DNA of 64,000 nt from Paragorgia papillata. Its lineage: Eukaryota > Cnidaria > Anthozoa > Scleralcyonacea > Coralliidae. Each line of letters begins with the position of its first letter. The stretch's first letter is position 1. Shown piece by piece: positions 27,724 to 38,855 of the stretch. The notes under the pieces were generated by a model. That model was given only the letters and a program-made list of their open reading frames with translations. It did no database searches and was not told the origin of the DNA. The translations under genes and the position numbers were made by a program. The stretch covers positions 124,001 to 188,000 of the forward strand of contig JAWNZC010000346.1 in the NCBI GenBank assembly GCA_035771165.1, written 5' to 3'.

Positions 27724-28065
27724 TTGTTCCTGTTGTTTCTGTTTCTGCTGTTGTTATTGTAGCTGCTGTTGCTGTTGTCCCTATCTGGGCCTCAGAATAA
27801 TTTTCTAAAGTATGTGAGCTTGACGAACATTTACCAAATGTCTATTACCTTAAAACCAAGTTTGCACAAGTATTACATCTACCACGTACCACTCGTAACA
27901 TCAGCTTGACAATTTGTCTCTAATATTTTCTAGGATTTTCCAGCTTGCTGTCTGGAGTATGGTACACCTTGTTATTTTGGTCTCCTAATACCCACCACTA
28001 TTCCTGTTTTTGTTGTCTTTGTTTATTGTAACTGGTTGGGTCATAAGCTTTTTATTCACAACTAA
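26915..28065 (+). CDS. PIGY: GPI N-acetylglucosaminyltransferase subunit Y, two exons
   Basis: Small ER-membrane subunit of the GPI-GnT complex that starts GPI-anchor synthesis. Exon 1, 26915-27007 (31 codons), ends at a GTGAGT donor in phase 0. Exon 2, 27934-28065, follows a TTTTCTAG acceptor and gives 43 codons plus stop, 74 residues in all (human 71). Exon 1 encodes a hydrophobic segment (residues about 5-28). Exon 2 encodes a Cys-containing loop and a second membrane helix. The C terminus LIPTTIPVFVVF...WLGHKLFIHN matches the human end LLPITIPVYVFF...WMGIKLFRHN closely, which is the basis for the name. The 926-bp intron is mostly CTG/TTG repeat. AATAAA follows at 28131. The gene is easy to miss because a repeat-driven polyleucine frame overlaps it. 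Confidence 0.9.
27087..27780. repeat. CTG/TTG trinucleotide repeat filling the PIGY intron
   Basis: About 690 bp of TTG and CTG triplets on the plus strand with almost no A. It includes two copies of a larger unit 168 bp apart, marked by TTCTTTCTG at 27271 and 27439 and by GGTGCCC at 27354 and 27522. The right part is the most regular. It gives polyleucine or polycysteine in the forward frames, neither of which is a gene. Confidence 0.97.
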
Positions 28066-28130
28066 TATAAGTTGCTATACTTATGTCTGATGCAGTTTCT
28101 TTTTGCATGAAATTTTAAGGTGGGTTGATG

Positions 28131-28136
28131 AATAAA
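28131..28136 (+). terminator. Poly(A) signal of PIGY
   Basis: AATAAA 65 bp downstream of the PIGY stop codon. Confidence 0.65.
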
Positions 28137-28295
28137 TTTTACAAAGCTAGTTTGCAGGAATATTCAGGCACAATCTACTGCCACAGTAAATCTTTTAGAG
28201 GGGGGGGCTGTACCACCACATTATCCCACCTACTTCATGTACTACTCCAGCTAAAAGATGTATATGTACAGTATGTTGGAGTTTTGCTGTGTTAA

Positions 28296-28760
28296 TTGGT
28301 AGCACAGTGGTTAGTGCAAGTGCATTTCACCTTTGTGACTGGGTTTGATTCCTGTTAGATATACAGTACTTATCAGTTTAAAATTTTCCCTTGGCTGCAC
28401 GTGAGCTAGAAGAGTGCTTAAAATTCGACTCCACCAAACACTATATGTAATAATGTACTTGTTTTCTCTGGGTACTCTGGTTTCCTCGTGTAGTAACACT
28501 GGACTAATGAGGGATGGCCCTTACTGGACCTCTGGCTTCGTATTAGGGGTGGTGCCATTCGGGTAGGGCCTCTATGGAGAACAGTTTAGATATGACTGAT
28601 AGGGTTATCCAGTATAAATAGAGTTAGTTTACTCTGGCTTCCTGCTGTAGTAACACTGGACCAATGATGGATGGCCCTAACTGGACCTCTAGAGTACAGA
28701 TTAGGTAGTTCACTGCGGTTTCACAGAACAGTTTAGATATGACTGGTACAGTGATAGACT
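28296..28760 (+). mobile_element. tRNA-derived SINE, two partial copies
   Basis: Box A-like TAGCACAGTGGTTAGTGC and box B-like GGGTTTGATTCC are followed by GTAGTAACACTGGACTAATG and GAACAGTTTAGATATGACTG. The last two blocks repeat at 28645-28760, and a similar body lies at 4394-4460. Confidence 0.75.
28534..28566. mobile_element. Micro-insertion resembling a hAT end, with 8-bp duplication
   Basis: A roughly 33-bp segment (GGCTTCGTATTAGGGG...) interrupts the SINE body. It is flanked by GGACCTCT and GGGCCTCT (7 of 8 identical). The same segment is the left end of the hAT element at 17143. Confidence 0.6.
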
Positions 28761-28944
28761 TATCTAACCAGTATAGAGTTTTTTTAGTAGTTAAATAAAT
28801 ATGGCAGTGTGTGATTGTGTCGGTGTGTGCGACAGTTGCTACAAACAACGACTTATACCAGGACCACTAAACCGATTATAAAATGACTATGCAACCACAA
28901 CCGGCGCCTTACAAAAGACTTATTCATTACGTCGTACAAGACAG

Positions 28945-28999
28945 ACAAACAAACAAACAAACAAACAAACAAACAAACAAACAAACAAACAAACAAACA
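28945..28999. repeat. (CAAA)n microsatellite
   Basis: About 14 CAAA units on the plus strand. Confidence 0.97.
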
Positions 29000-29692
29000 A
29001 TAGACTTATTTTGAACAAACCGACCGCAGACGATATAATCAGTAAGGTAGACTGACCACAACACGCACCTTTGTCACTCATACATGGCGGTATAAACACC
29101 AACTTCCGCACTTGACCGCAACACGGCAACGCCTACACAACCTCAACTTCTCTACCTAATCGGCTCAACTCCTACTATGACGTAAGAATACATAAATATC
29201 GTCAAACCTGACAGAAACATTTTACAGTTTCACTATCAGGTTAGGGTGACCGCGCGAGGCCGTTGAAACATCAATTAATAAGTCACTAATCACTATACTA
29301 CCGGCCACCAGTCTTTCTGAAGGACGAAAACCTCATAAACATTTTAATGGTTATTCTGAAATTGTACCAACTTTATCATCGGCTCAAAACTGTCATAAAT
29401 CATCTGATGTCAGACAGAATAAAATAGTCTGGCGTTAGACAGAGGCACAGAGAAAGATAATAGAACGGTCGTTTTTGGCCGGCTCAAGCAGGAATGGGCT
29501 ATGAGGAACTATCAGCCGTGCATTGGCACTGGGCAGGACGACGTTCGCCGTACACGCTGTGTGAAGTTGGGATAATTATTGTGGACAGCGAACTCAGATG
29601 GAGAAAAATGATTTGAAGAAACTAGATTTCACTTTCGAAATATCAAATATCAGTACTATACCATCAATTCATTCGACCACCAGCTCCCAACT

Positions 29693-29766
29693 TGACCTGT
29701 AGCTTAGTTGGTAGAGCGTCGGACTAGATAAACCCAAGGTCGCGGGTTCGAATCCCAGCCGGGTCA
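29693..29766 (+). pseudogene. tRNA-like sequence, probably a decayed tRNA or SINE head
   Basis: The acceptor stem TGACCTG/CGGGTCA pairs in full, with one G-T pair. The D-arm is good and the T-loop TTCGAAT is intact. The anticodon stem is disrupted (TCGGA against ACCCA) and the T-stem has a bulged A, so a functional tRNA is unlikely. The TCGGACTAG block suggests a tRNA-Thr-like origin. Confidence 0.6.
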
Positions 29767-30735
29767 AGTACTAGTAGAGTTTTTCGCCACTTACCCGGTG
29801 TATGGTTTGTCACTCCAGAGTAACACCAAATTCTTGTGAACTTTGAAAATTTACCGAACCACTATTCTCAGTCTTATTGTCTCCTTCAAGAGACCACGCC
29901 CATTCCAGAAAAATTCGCCGCGCGACACAAAAACACACTGTTTTCTTATTCGAAATATGTTTTCCCGATGTATTTAACGTGTTTTTTGGAGACAAACACA
30001 GTGTTTCTTCGCCTTCGGTCTCTGTCAACACGTAGAGCTCGCGACGTCACGGTGTCTTCGTCGTCCAGACTTCGAGCCTTCTACTACGGAAGACACTTGA
30101 CAGGAATCCAGAGAATTGCTTCCTTTGCCGGAGAAAAACCCGCAGAAAACATTCTCAAAACGTAATTTACCTCTTAACGTAAACATGAAAATATGAAAAG
30201 AGTTTAAGCGTTAATGCAAAGCAAGATATTTTTCTTACTAAAAGTATATATATGAAAAAGTAAAGGACACAGACATAGTTGAATGCCACCTGTGAAATTC
30301 TCATTTAGTTTAGATTATTTTCGGCTTGGCGATTTCGCCCTCCAGCCTTTTTTGAGTTTTTCTAAATATAAATTGCTGCTTTTTATGTCACGCCACACGC
30401 GATGCCACCTCGAGTAAACATTTGGATCGTAATTCAGTGGCTTGCCTGCTGGGATTTGTGAACTCAATCTCTGTTTTTCAGTTCTTTTGTTGTTTTCTGA
30501 GCTTCATATGTACATTCATTTCGGTGTTAAATGGACGCGCGAATGCTAAATAAAGCTATATACCGCATGGGTGTGCTACAAACGGCAAGACCTACAAGGG
30601 AAATAGATATACTTTACCTCGAGTAGACGGTTTCCTGAATGGTACACGATTTAGAGAATTTTAAATTGCCCAGGACCCAGACGTGGATCGAACGCGTATC
30701 AGTGTCTTTTAATAATGACTGAATAATCCATATAG

Positions 30736-30893
<158 letters not shown>

Positions 30894-31504
30894 AACTGAA
30901 TGTTTCTTACTTAAAACATCGTTGTTGCTACTCTGAGTTTCACGCGGTTAGGCGATCATCAGGCAACTGTGAAAGATTCAGTTAAATCCGCTCTGCCTAT
31001 TTATAGGTATCGAGCACTCTTCAATCTACTACTAACATTATATTTACTTGGTATATTTACTTGGTATATGTGTGTATATATATATATATATTATTTTCTT
31101 TTTATATTATCCGGAAAACGATTCCGAAATTACTATCTATGAAATGGTTTTTGTATAATTGTACAGTACCTTATCGCCAAGACACCAGTGTTTGGTAATG
31201 TTGATCTCGCACTGGAATATCACACTTTGGTGCCAAAATTCTTGATAAAACAGCACTAAAACTTTATTAAAATAGCTGGCAAGTCCGATAGGAATCTAAA
31301 AACAGAGACAAGGTAATAAGCTAAAATATTTTTGAAAGAACATTGTCCTGCGGCCGTTTATGTATAGCTAGTGTATTAAAATCATATGTTTTGCTGTACT
31401 TACTGGGTCCAGATATCAAAGATAGATCTCTCTCTTTTCGCCACAAAACTGACCAAACTATATATATATATATATATAAGTAATATTTATAAACCGCGCA
31501 GGAG

Positions 31505-31570
31505 GGCTTTATCGGATATAAAACACGAGGCGATAGCCGAGTGTTTTAGAGCCGATAAAGCCCGTACTGC
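31505..31570. mobile_element. Short perfect-ended hairpin element
   Basis: GGGCTTTATCGG and CCGATAAAGCCC are inverted, with inner AAACAC/GTGTTT arms. It looks like a minimal foldback unit or recombination remnant. Confidence 0.55.
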
Positions 31571-34140
31571 AAGGTTTTTAAATGGCTTCTAAAAAGAATC
31601 ACTTCATACGTTCATTGGCGTAGTAATTTTGAAAATTAAGCTTATCTCAGCCGTTAAAAACCAGCGAGAAACTTAGAGCGAGTCTATATCACATATATAG
31701 ATCCGATACGCTCATGATTTTTCTTTGTGTTTTCCTCATGAATTATTAATGAATTTTAGAAATATATATACAACTTTTGATAACGTGAAAGGCTGTCTTT
31801 CCAGCAGAATGACCGCCAAAATGCCAGTATTTCGTTAGTCGCTATTCCACGTTTTTTTTTAAAAATGCCGGCCAGTCAGAATATTCAAAATATTACAGAT
31901 CACAAAACTCGATTATTTACCAGGAAAAACTATAGGAAATGAACGTTTAATCACAAGTTCTAGATAAATATGATTTAAAATCCTGCTGGTTTGCATAAAA
32001 AAAACATATAATTCAATTTTCTTTACTTACATCGTGTGTATCTGAATATGTTCCGGATTTTTTGACGTTAATATGAAGTTGTATTGTAATTAGCTAGCGT
32101 GTCTGTGAGGTATGGAGGTCGCCTGTCGTCTGGGCGTAGTCTAGTATATGACATGCAAGTTTCAGTCTTTCGGCTCGAATTGTAATGAATATAGTTGTGT
32201 AATCTGTATAAATCGCAAAACAATCGTATTGTGTCACCTTTAGTAAATTTGTCTGGCGTAATTGGGAATAGGCAAAGAAAAACAGTCTGGTGTTAGCCAG
32301 AGTAAAATCATCTGGTGTTATAAGCAGAGCCGGTAAAATCATCTGGCAACTGGCGTTAGGTCGGCCAAGAAAAAGTCTGCCGTTAATCAAAGTAAAATCG
32401 TCTAATGTTTTCCTTCACCAAAAATCCCTAGAATTAACATGCAGTTTAACCGAGTGAAATCTAAATATTGCGGTGCCGTCACGAGTTAGCACTGAGCGCT
32501 TTATATTCTGCCTGTTCGTTCATTCATTCATTCGTTCGTTCCTTCGCAATCTATAGGCAAGGTACTACCCTTTAAGACTATATAGGTCTGGTTACTTGAC
32601 TGCAATGTACCCATTCTTCACCAGCAGTACATATCTCGTTGACTAAGCTCTTGGCAACGGCCTTAATTCGTGGTCAGAGCACTACACTAGCATCGCAGAG
32701 TCCCCAGTTCGATTCCTAACCAGAAGGCGAGTCGATATTGCATTTTCGCAACTGGTCCCGATTGGTAAAATCCATATATATAGTCTTTTACACTCGAAAT
32801 TTCCCTTCAACAAAAATCCCTAAAACTTATAATATTTAAAAAATACACAGTTGTTAAAAAAAAACAACGGTCGGTGAGAAGTAAGTTGAGCTTAGTCTTA
32901 GGACTATAGGGAACATATTGTAGTATATGCATTACATCCCAACCTTGACTAGTAAAATTATCTGGTATATTAGCTAGAATGAAGTGATAAAGTTGACAAA
33001 TGACAACAAGTGGAAGTAAAGGGTTTACTTCAAACCCTCGGGCTTCTGAGTTAGCAGACAAAATTCTGCATCGTGATGGTTGCTCTCAAGATCGATCCCT
33101 GCCTGATGTTCAGAAATGCATTCGCGTCTGCAGATCATTTGACATTTGTCAAGATTGCAAGAGATTATTTATTACTAACGTATCGCACCTGGAAATCCAT
33201 GCTTTCATGTTTTCAAAAGTCTAAAGTCTTTCATGTTTTCAGTCTAAAAAGGACATTGACGCCCTGGTATAACATCTGAATCTCCCCCTCCCCCCACCCC
33301 CCAGGTCAAAGCATGTTAGGAATTGACTAGCTTATCTTTCAGTCTCCATTACCGCAGGAACGGAAGCCTAACGTCTATAATTATCGCTAACTGCTGCTTG
33401 TCAAAACTTTTAGCTGCCACGATAAGAAATCAAACGTGAATTACTAGTGTTGCGCACTTGTGTGGTCTGTCCCACTCTTTAATCCGCGCTAGTAAACCTA
33501 CTTAAATTTACTACAACACATACATACGCGAACACGTTCCTGGGAAGACCCGTTTTTAAACGAATCGTGGGTTTATCGCGGGCGGTTTCGTCGTAACGCA
33601 ACTGAGATAGATTAAGCGGGAATAATTAAGTATGATCGTAGCCTTTTTATTGATAACACTGCCTTTGATATTAGGGTTACAAAGAAGGCAGATAATGAGC
33701 GCCTCGTTTTACTTCATAGCGCACGTGTTTCGCTGAAGCGTCGACATACCTTCATTTCTTTATTATTAAAAGAGCGCGTGCGTTATTGAATAAAGCGTCG
33801 GCGCAAAATACTCGCTACAGCCACGCTAAATTTTTTCCCATACTTATAAACTTAGAGAAAATTGGTAGAATACATGATTGGTGGAATACGCGCGCGCAAA
33901 CGATTTAGAGCGTACTAGCCATTGCGCGCCATTACGCAGCTAAAATAAACAATTAGGCCTGCGCGCAATTCTTTGGGCGAACGTTACGCGCGCATAAACA
34001 ACACGTTATCACAAGCGTACGATAACTAGGCGCCAATAAACCTTATTATAATCAATTGAAATTAATTAAATCATGGCACGGTTCACGGCAGGAGTTCGAC
34101 AGTTTCGTTCAGTTAAGCAAAACATGCCACGATGTCAAAT
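31571..34140. other. UNCX upstream interval without recognised gene
   Basis: Contains a hairpin-MITE fragment at about 32285-32400, a tRNA-like block near 32670-32730 (GGTCAGAGCAC, GTTCGATTCC), a TTCATGAATTATTAATGA motif at 31735, and an AT-rich, CGCG-dotted stretch at 33500-34140 that may hold UNCX enhancers. Confidence 0.5.
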
Positions 34141-34164
34141 CTGATAATTAATCAGCCCGATCTG

Positions 34165-34169
34165 ATTGG
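34165..34169 (-). promoter_or_regulatory. Inverted CCAAT box upstream of the UNCX-like gene
   Basis: ATTGG on the plus strand, 45 bp upstream of the TATA box. It is preceded by CTGATAATTAATCAG (34141-34155), a near-palindromic homeodomain-type site. Confidence 0.5.
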
Positions 34170-34213
34170 TGCAGAGAAAGTTAAGGGCAGCCAAAGGACA
34201 TTGATGGTCGGTC

Positions 34214-34219
34214 TATAAA
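34214..34219 (+). promoter_or_regulatory. TATA box of the UNCX-like gene
   Basis: TATAAA, 83 bp upstream of the start codon. It predicts transcription start near 34244 and a leader of about 50 bases. Confidence 0.65.
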
Positions 34220-34296
34220 CGCCCGTTTCAGAATGGCAAACTGTAAACTACCTCGACTTGTTCCGACAAAGTGTACATCGTCTTCGAGAGCACGTT

Positions 34297-37200
34297 ATGA
34301 ATTATCAGTACTACCCAACGAGTTACCCATACCAAGGCTACGAGTCGAGGTTGGCTCCGACGGGGTACTACGACGAACTCGCTGATGCTAACTGTAGGTG
34401 TAATCCACAGGCCGTTTACCAAACGAGTTTGTTTAGTGGTTGTACAACAGCCATTAATCAACCAGTCACCGCTTACTCTATGGGTAACTTTTCTGGTAAG
34501 ACCATATTGTCTGCTTATTTTAGCAACTAGATAGCTGGACTCGTTAATATATTGATGTATTGCACCCTGACTCCATTTCACCAACATGTCTTGATTTGAA
34601 ATATGGCATCGCGTGGCAGCTTAAAAAAAGATTCGTTCTTTTTAAACACCTAGATCAACTAGGTACACAACTCATTTCATGTCTGTTTTTTCCCCTCTTC
34701 TTTTATTTGTGGTAACCAGATGATGTGGAAATCGCAGTGGACTTGTCACTTGTCCAACATTCGCGTCACCCGAACGAGAAGAAGTCGAATGCAGTACAGC
34801 CCTTGGCAAGTCGACGAAATGGAGAAAGTTTTTCAAAAAACTCACTACCCCGATGTTTTTGTACGCGAAGCTTTGGCTGTCCGTCTTGACTTGGCTGAAT
34901 CTCGTATTCAAGTGAGTATACGGTTATTTCATGTAGTTTCTGTTATACTAATATGTTAGCTACTTAGCTTGGCAATAGAGGAAGTTACTATGCCTGCATA
35001 TACGTATATATTCATCTTTTTGGCCGCATTAGGTCCTATTAACAGTACCATTACCGTTCTTTTGTTAGTTTTTTCGTTTTTAGCACATCATTCATACAAG
35101 TCAGTTTAATCCCATCTACATTTCCTTTTGGGGAAATCTCTTTGAGAAGTGTCTGAAAACGTGTAAAGTATATATACCCAAGTGTGTTTTTACACGTCAG
35201 TTTATCAAACCCCAACTGCCAACCATCTGCTGTGGGGCAGCCACAGAAGTAGTTTCAACAACCAAATAAACACAGTCTGAAGTGGTTTAGGATTGCTTTA
35301 AGTTAACGTTAAGGCAGTTTGGTCGATGTAGGTTGCTCAGAACTTCGTCTAAGCTAGACGTTTGTCGCATCGGGCTATCTGCAAGGTGTCGACTTTTAGG
35401 CGTCTAACAGTTGATACAGGAACACCTTGACACTTTGTACAATAAATTGTGTACAGTGAAAACAAACGATTTACGACTAAATTGAATTAAGGAACAACGT
35501 TAGGAGGACCCTTCTAATGGAAGTTCAAGCTTCGGAAGTATCCGTAAAGAAAACAGTCGGTCTTAAGCCTAAGTTTTGACTTCCTTTCGTGTGCCGTGTT
35601 CATTCCCCCTTCGGTCGTTCGTGTCCTTGGACAGCTTGAGTGGAGTCGCTTTGCCGGGACCGAAGTTCTAATTTCCTGATAGTTAAGAAGCCCAAGAATA
35701 CTGGCTAGGAGCATCTAATTAGGATTGATGTTACTGTATTAGATCTCGACTGTTAAAACATTCTCTGACATTAGATTTTAACACGGCTTGCCTAACGGCT
35801 ATAGTTTCAAGAGAGCCTTATGTCGTCTATAATAATTATATGATCTGTGCATAAACGGTTTTGGCAATCTTAGTTGCAATGCTAAATTTGTTTGTTAGAA
35901 AACACTTTGTGTTTTAAGAGGCTGAGTTTTGAGACATTTAAACTAAGTTTTAACAGATATAGTTTATACGTGTGCATGTGTGTGTGTGATTTGCTTGTCT
36001 GCATTGGTGTATGTAGTCTTGAGAGAGATTGTTGTTGGTTGTGGAGTGGTGGTGATCGATATACTTGTATATTTATTTATACAGACAATGTATATGTTGT
36101 GCATTTATACAGACAAGTAGCCCATTCCTCAAATTGGTGAACGTTCCCAGTAAAGACTAAAGTGTATACACTGCGTTTTTAGTTGTAAAAAGTGGTCGTA
36201 TTAAAACTAGAGCTGGTCGCTCTTATGAGAACTTAAAAACAAAGAAAAAGTCCCGTTCGTAAATCTCAAAAATGGTCGCAGTGAGAGCTGGTCGCTTACG
36301 ACAGGGCCGCAAGAGAGAGCTTTAAGTAAATAGATAAAGCATGTGCAGCCGAGCTGTATCTGATTTACAAGGCGAGCTGCTTTCTTAAAATACAAATGCA
36401 TCTAAGTAATCAAGTTCACCAACTATTTTGGGGATACGGTCTGTTTTAGCCGAGAAAATCGAAGCTAAAGTTTATGTAAATCAGGACGATGCTGTATCCG
36501 ATTTACAACCACTGCTACGTACGGTATTGATTTTTTTTTAATTTTCGTCATGAATTATTAATGAGTATTTTAACTGTAGTTTAAGCTTTCGTCCCAATAC
36601 TCTGGTCGCCTTCATCTTCACTCTTCCGACTCACTTCTTACTTCTAAAAGTTTGCCATGCAAGCCGCACAATAACAGTTTGCAAATAAAAAATTTCTTCT
36701 TTTCTGCGTGGAATTCCAAAAGACCATTATATCCCAACAAAAATGCGAAATAAAATCACAAACTGCTGAATAGAGCTTGGACTATATAAATCGAATGGTT
36801 CTTTTTGTTTGAACTAAAAGCTAAGAAATCTCTCCGATTTTCTTTCGGTTTCTGTATGATTAAAGCGTTTAGCGCAATCTTCAAGAGTTTGATTATTATC
36901 ACACCTTGTTATATGTTGGTTGACTCTGGTAGAAAAGATCAAATGTGGATTTGAACTACATCAGTGGGAATTTTTAACATATAGTTTATACAGAGGCGTG
37001 TTGCCATTAGTTTTTCATTTGATGGTTTCGTTTACACCAAATCGAATTAGAATCAAAAGCTGTCTGTCTGTCCTTTGGTTTAAAATAGTACTAAGATTCA
37101 TGCATGGGTCTATTTTTGGGATTGGGAAGGCGTGCATTCGGTTGAAATTAAAGCTCTACCGTATGTGAGAAGCTTGTGGTTATTAGTGCATAACTTGACG

Positions 37201-38430
37201 TTAAGTCTGTTTTAAGATGTATTGAATACTGATCTAACAGATTTGATTTTGTGACACTGATCTTTTGAAGTATGGACGAAAAGTTATATATATATATATA
37301 CTGTATATAGTACACCAGATCCTAAGCGCTTTCTAGTGAATTCAAATTTGAAGTTGAAACCTGAAAACACTCATCAGAATTCAGACTGCAAGCAAGTGTA
37401 AGGACTAAAATTAAACATTTTTTCGTTGTATACTGATTTATTGATTCAAGTTCTAACCGAATCAAGACAACAAGCAAAACCACGCAAATAGACAATGAGT
37501 TTTCGTTTCACTGATTTCATGAGTAAACTGCTATTTTGTTCAAAATATATATTGTACTCTGTGAACATTGTCCGTTCTTTTTCAAAACAGGAAAAAACAC
37601 TTGAGACTTCATCCCCATGAAGTTCAGATTAATCTCAACTCTGAGGACAATGGAATCTACGAGTCTATCTGTGTAGTTGTATATGTTGCTTTTAGCGCGG
37701 AAAGTAAAGTTTCTGTAGCCGACTGTAAAGAACTGTATAGTCTAGCCTATATGTGTTTTTGTGGCTTTTATAAATTGTTTTTACTGAAATTGATATATAA
37801 ATTGAATTAAAAGATGTCACTGAAGTTTGTTTGAAAAACCATTTCTTTTGTGTAAATAGAGAAAATTTTAAGCGTGACTATCTTTTCATCACATATAGGA
37901 ATCTTGTAATAACACACTGCGTGCACCCTTCCAGAAATCGCAATATCTACATGTAGCCTTGAGTTTTATTATGTATTACGTTCGTTCACTGTACAGTTTT
38001 TATAGCTTTTTATAGCCTACACTGATAAGTGTTTATAGCTTAAATTCATTTCTTTTTACCAAAGGTTTGGTTCCAGAACAGAAGAGCGCGATGGCGACGA
38101 AAGGAAAACACGGTTGCAACCCCAGGACGTCGAAGTCTTTCGCAAATCGAAAAACGAACAGAACCTAAATCGACGACGGGGGAAGGGAGAGAAAAAGACG
38201 CAAGCCTGTCTGGGAGCTGCCGTATCAATATAAAACACAGCATCGCCAGTATCCTCGCTAAGCCCTCCAAGATCATTCAAGTTCCTTGGAAGGTCCCCAA
38301 ACGAGGCAAAAAACAACGGATCGGCGAAACAGTAGCGAAAAAAACGGTGACTAATCCGGAAACGTTTCAAGAAGACCGCAGGGTATCAGAGCCAAGAAAC
38401 AAAGATACGCCACCAGTCTCGAAACGATAA
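34297..38430 (+). CDS. UNCX: UNCX/Unc-4 family paired-like homeobox transcription factor
   Basis: Nuclear DNA-binding regulator, in other animals a repressor that specifies neuron or somite identity. Exons: 34297-34495 (N terminus, rich in Tyr and Pro), 34720-34911 and 38065-38430. Exons 2 and 3 join in phase 0 between homeodomain positions 46 and 47, a common paired-like intron site. They give a complete 60-residue homeodomain with Q50 and helix 3 [14 protein letters not shown]. Helix 2 reads [20 protein letters not shown] and position 11 is Trp, as in UNCX (WQLEELEKAF...MREALALRLDLVESR). After the homeodomain comes KENT, also UNCX-like. Further on is [10 protein letters not shown], an octapeptide/eh1-like Groucho-binding motif. 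The stop is TAA at 38428. Exon 1 ends in phase 1 at its visible donors but all exon 2 acceptors need phase 0, so a small exon may be missing or the first exon is placed wrongly. Confidence 0.85.
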
Positions 38431-38474
38431 TGCTTTTCTTCCTTGTTAGCAGCCACTCATGAAGCCAAAAAAAT

Positions 38475-38855
38475 ACAGTCTTCTGTTTTAGTAGGCGCGG
38501 ATCGTCTCAAACTCTGTGCGTCATCTCAAAATTTGCGCATCGTCTAAAATTTTGCGCGAATTGTCTAAAACTCTGCGCGCATCAGCTAAAACTTTGCGCA
38601 CATTGTCTGAAACTCTGCGCATCGACTAAAATGTTGCGCGCATTGTCTTAAACTTTGCGCGCATCGTCTCAAACTTTGCGCGCATCGTCTAAAATGTTGC
38701 GCGCATTGTATAAAACTCTGCGCATCGTGAGACGTCTCAAACTTTGCGCATCGTCTAAAATGTTGCGCGCATTCTCTATAACTCTGTGCGTCGTCTCAAA
38801 CTTTGCGCGCATTTATTTTAGATATCCCGGCTTATGACCAGAAACAGAAGACTTT
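38475..38855. repeat. GCGC-rich 20-25-bp tandem repeat just 3' of UNCX
   Basis: About 14 degenerate units containing AAACTTTGCGCGCATCGTCT or AAAATGTTGCGCGCATTGTC, from about 38510 to 38815. The block is bracketed by the inverted pair CAGTCTTCTGTTTTA (38475) and AAACAGAAGACT (38841), so the tandem array may sit inside a foldback element. Confidence 0.85.

Noticed and set aside
26809..27762. 317-residue polyleucine frame and an overlapping polycysteine frame
   Set aside because: They are translations of the CTG/TTG repeat; the real gene here is spliced PIGY, whose intron is the repeat.
29836..30165. 109-residue frame near a GACGTCAC site
   Set aside because: No recognisable domain, no splice support; left unannotated although transcription cannot be excluded.
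37568..37810. Frame with [10 protein letters not shown] resembling homeodomain helix 3 inside the UNCX intron
   Set aside because: It lacks the invariant Trp and an Arg, and its upstream AG would not preserve the sequence. The true third exon with [10 protein letters not shown] begins at 38065 with a proper acceptor and matching phase.
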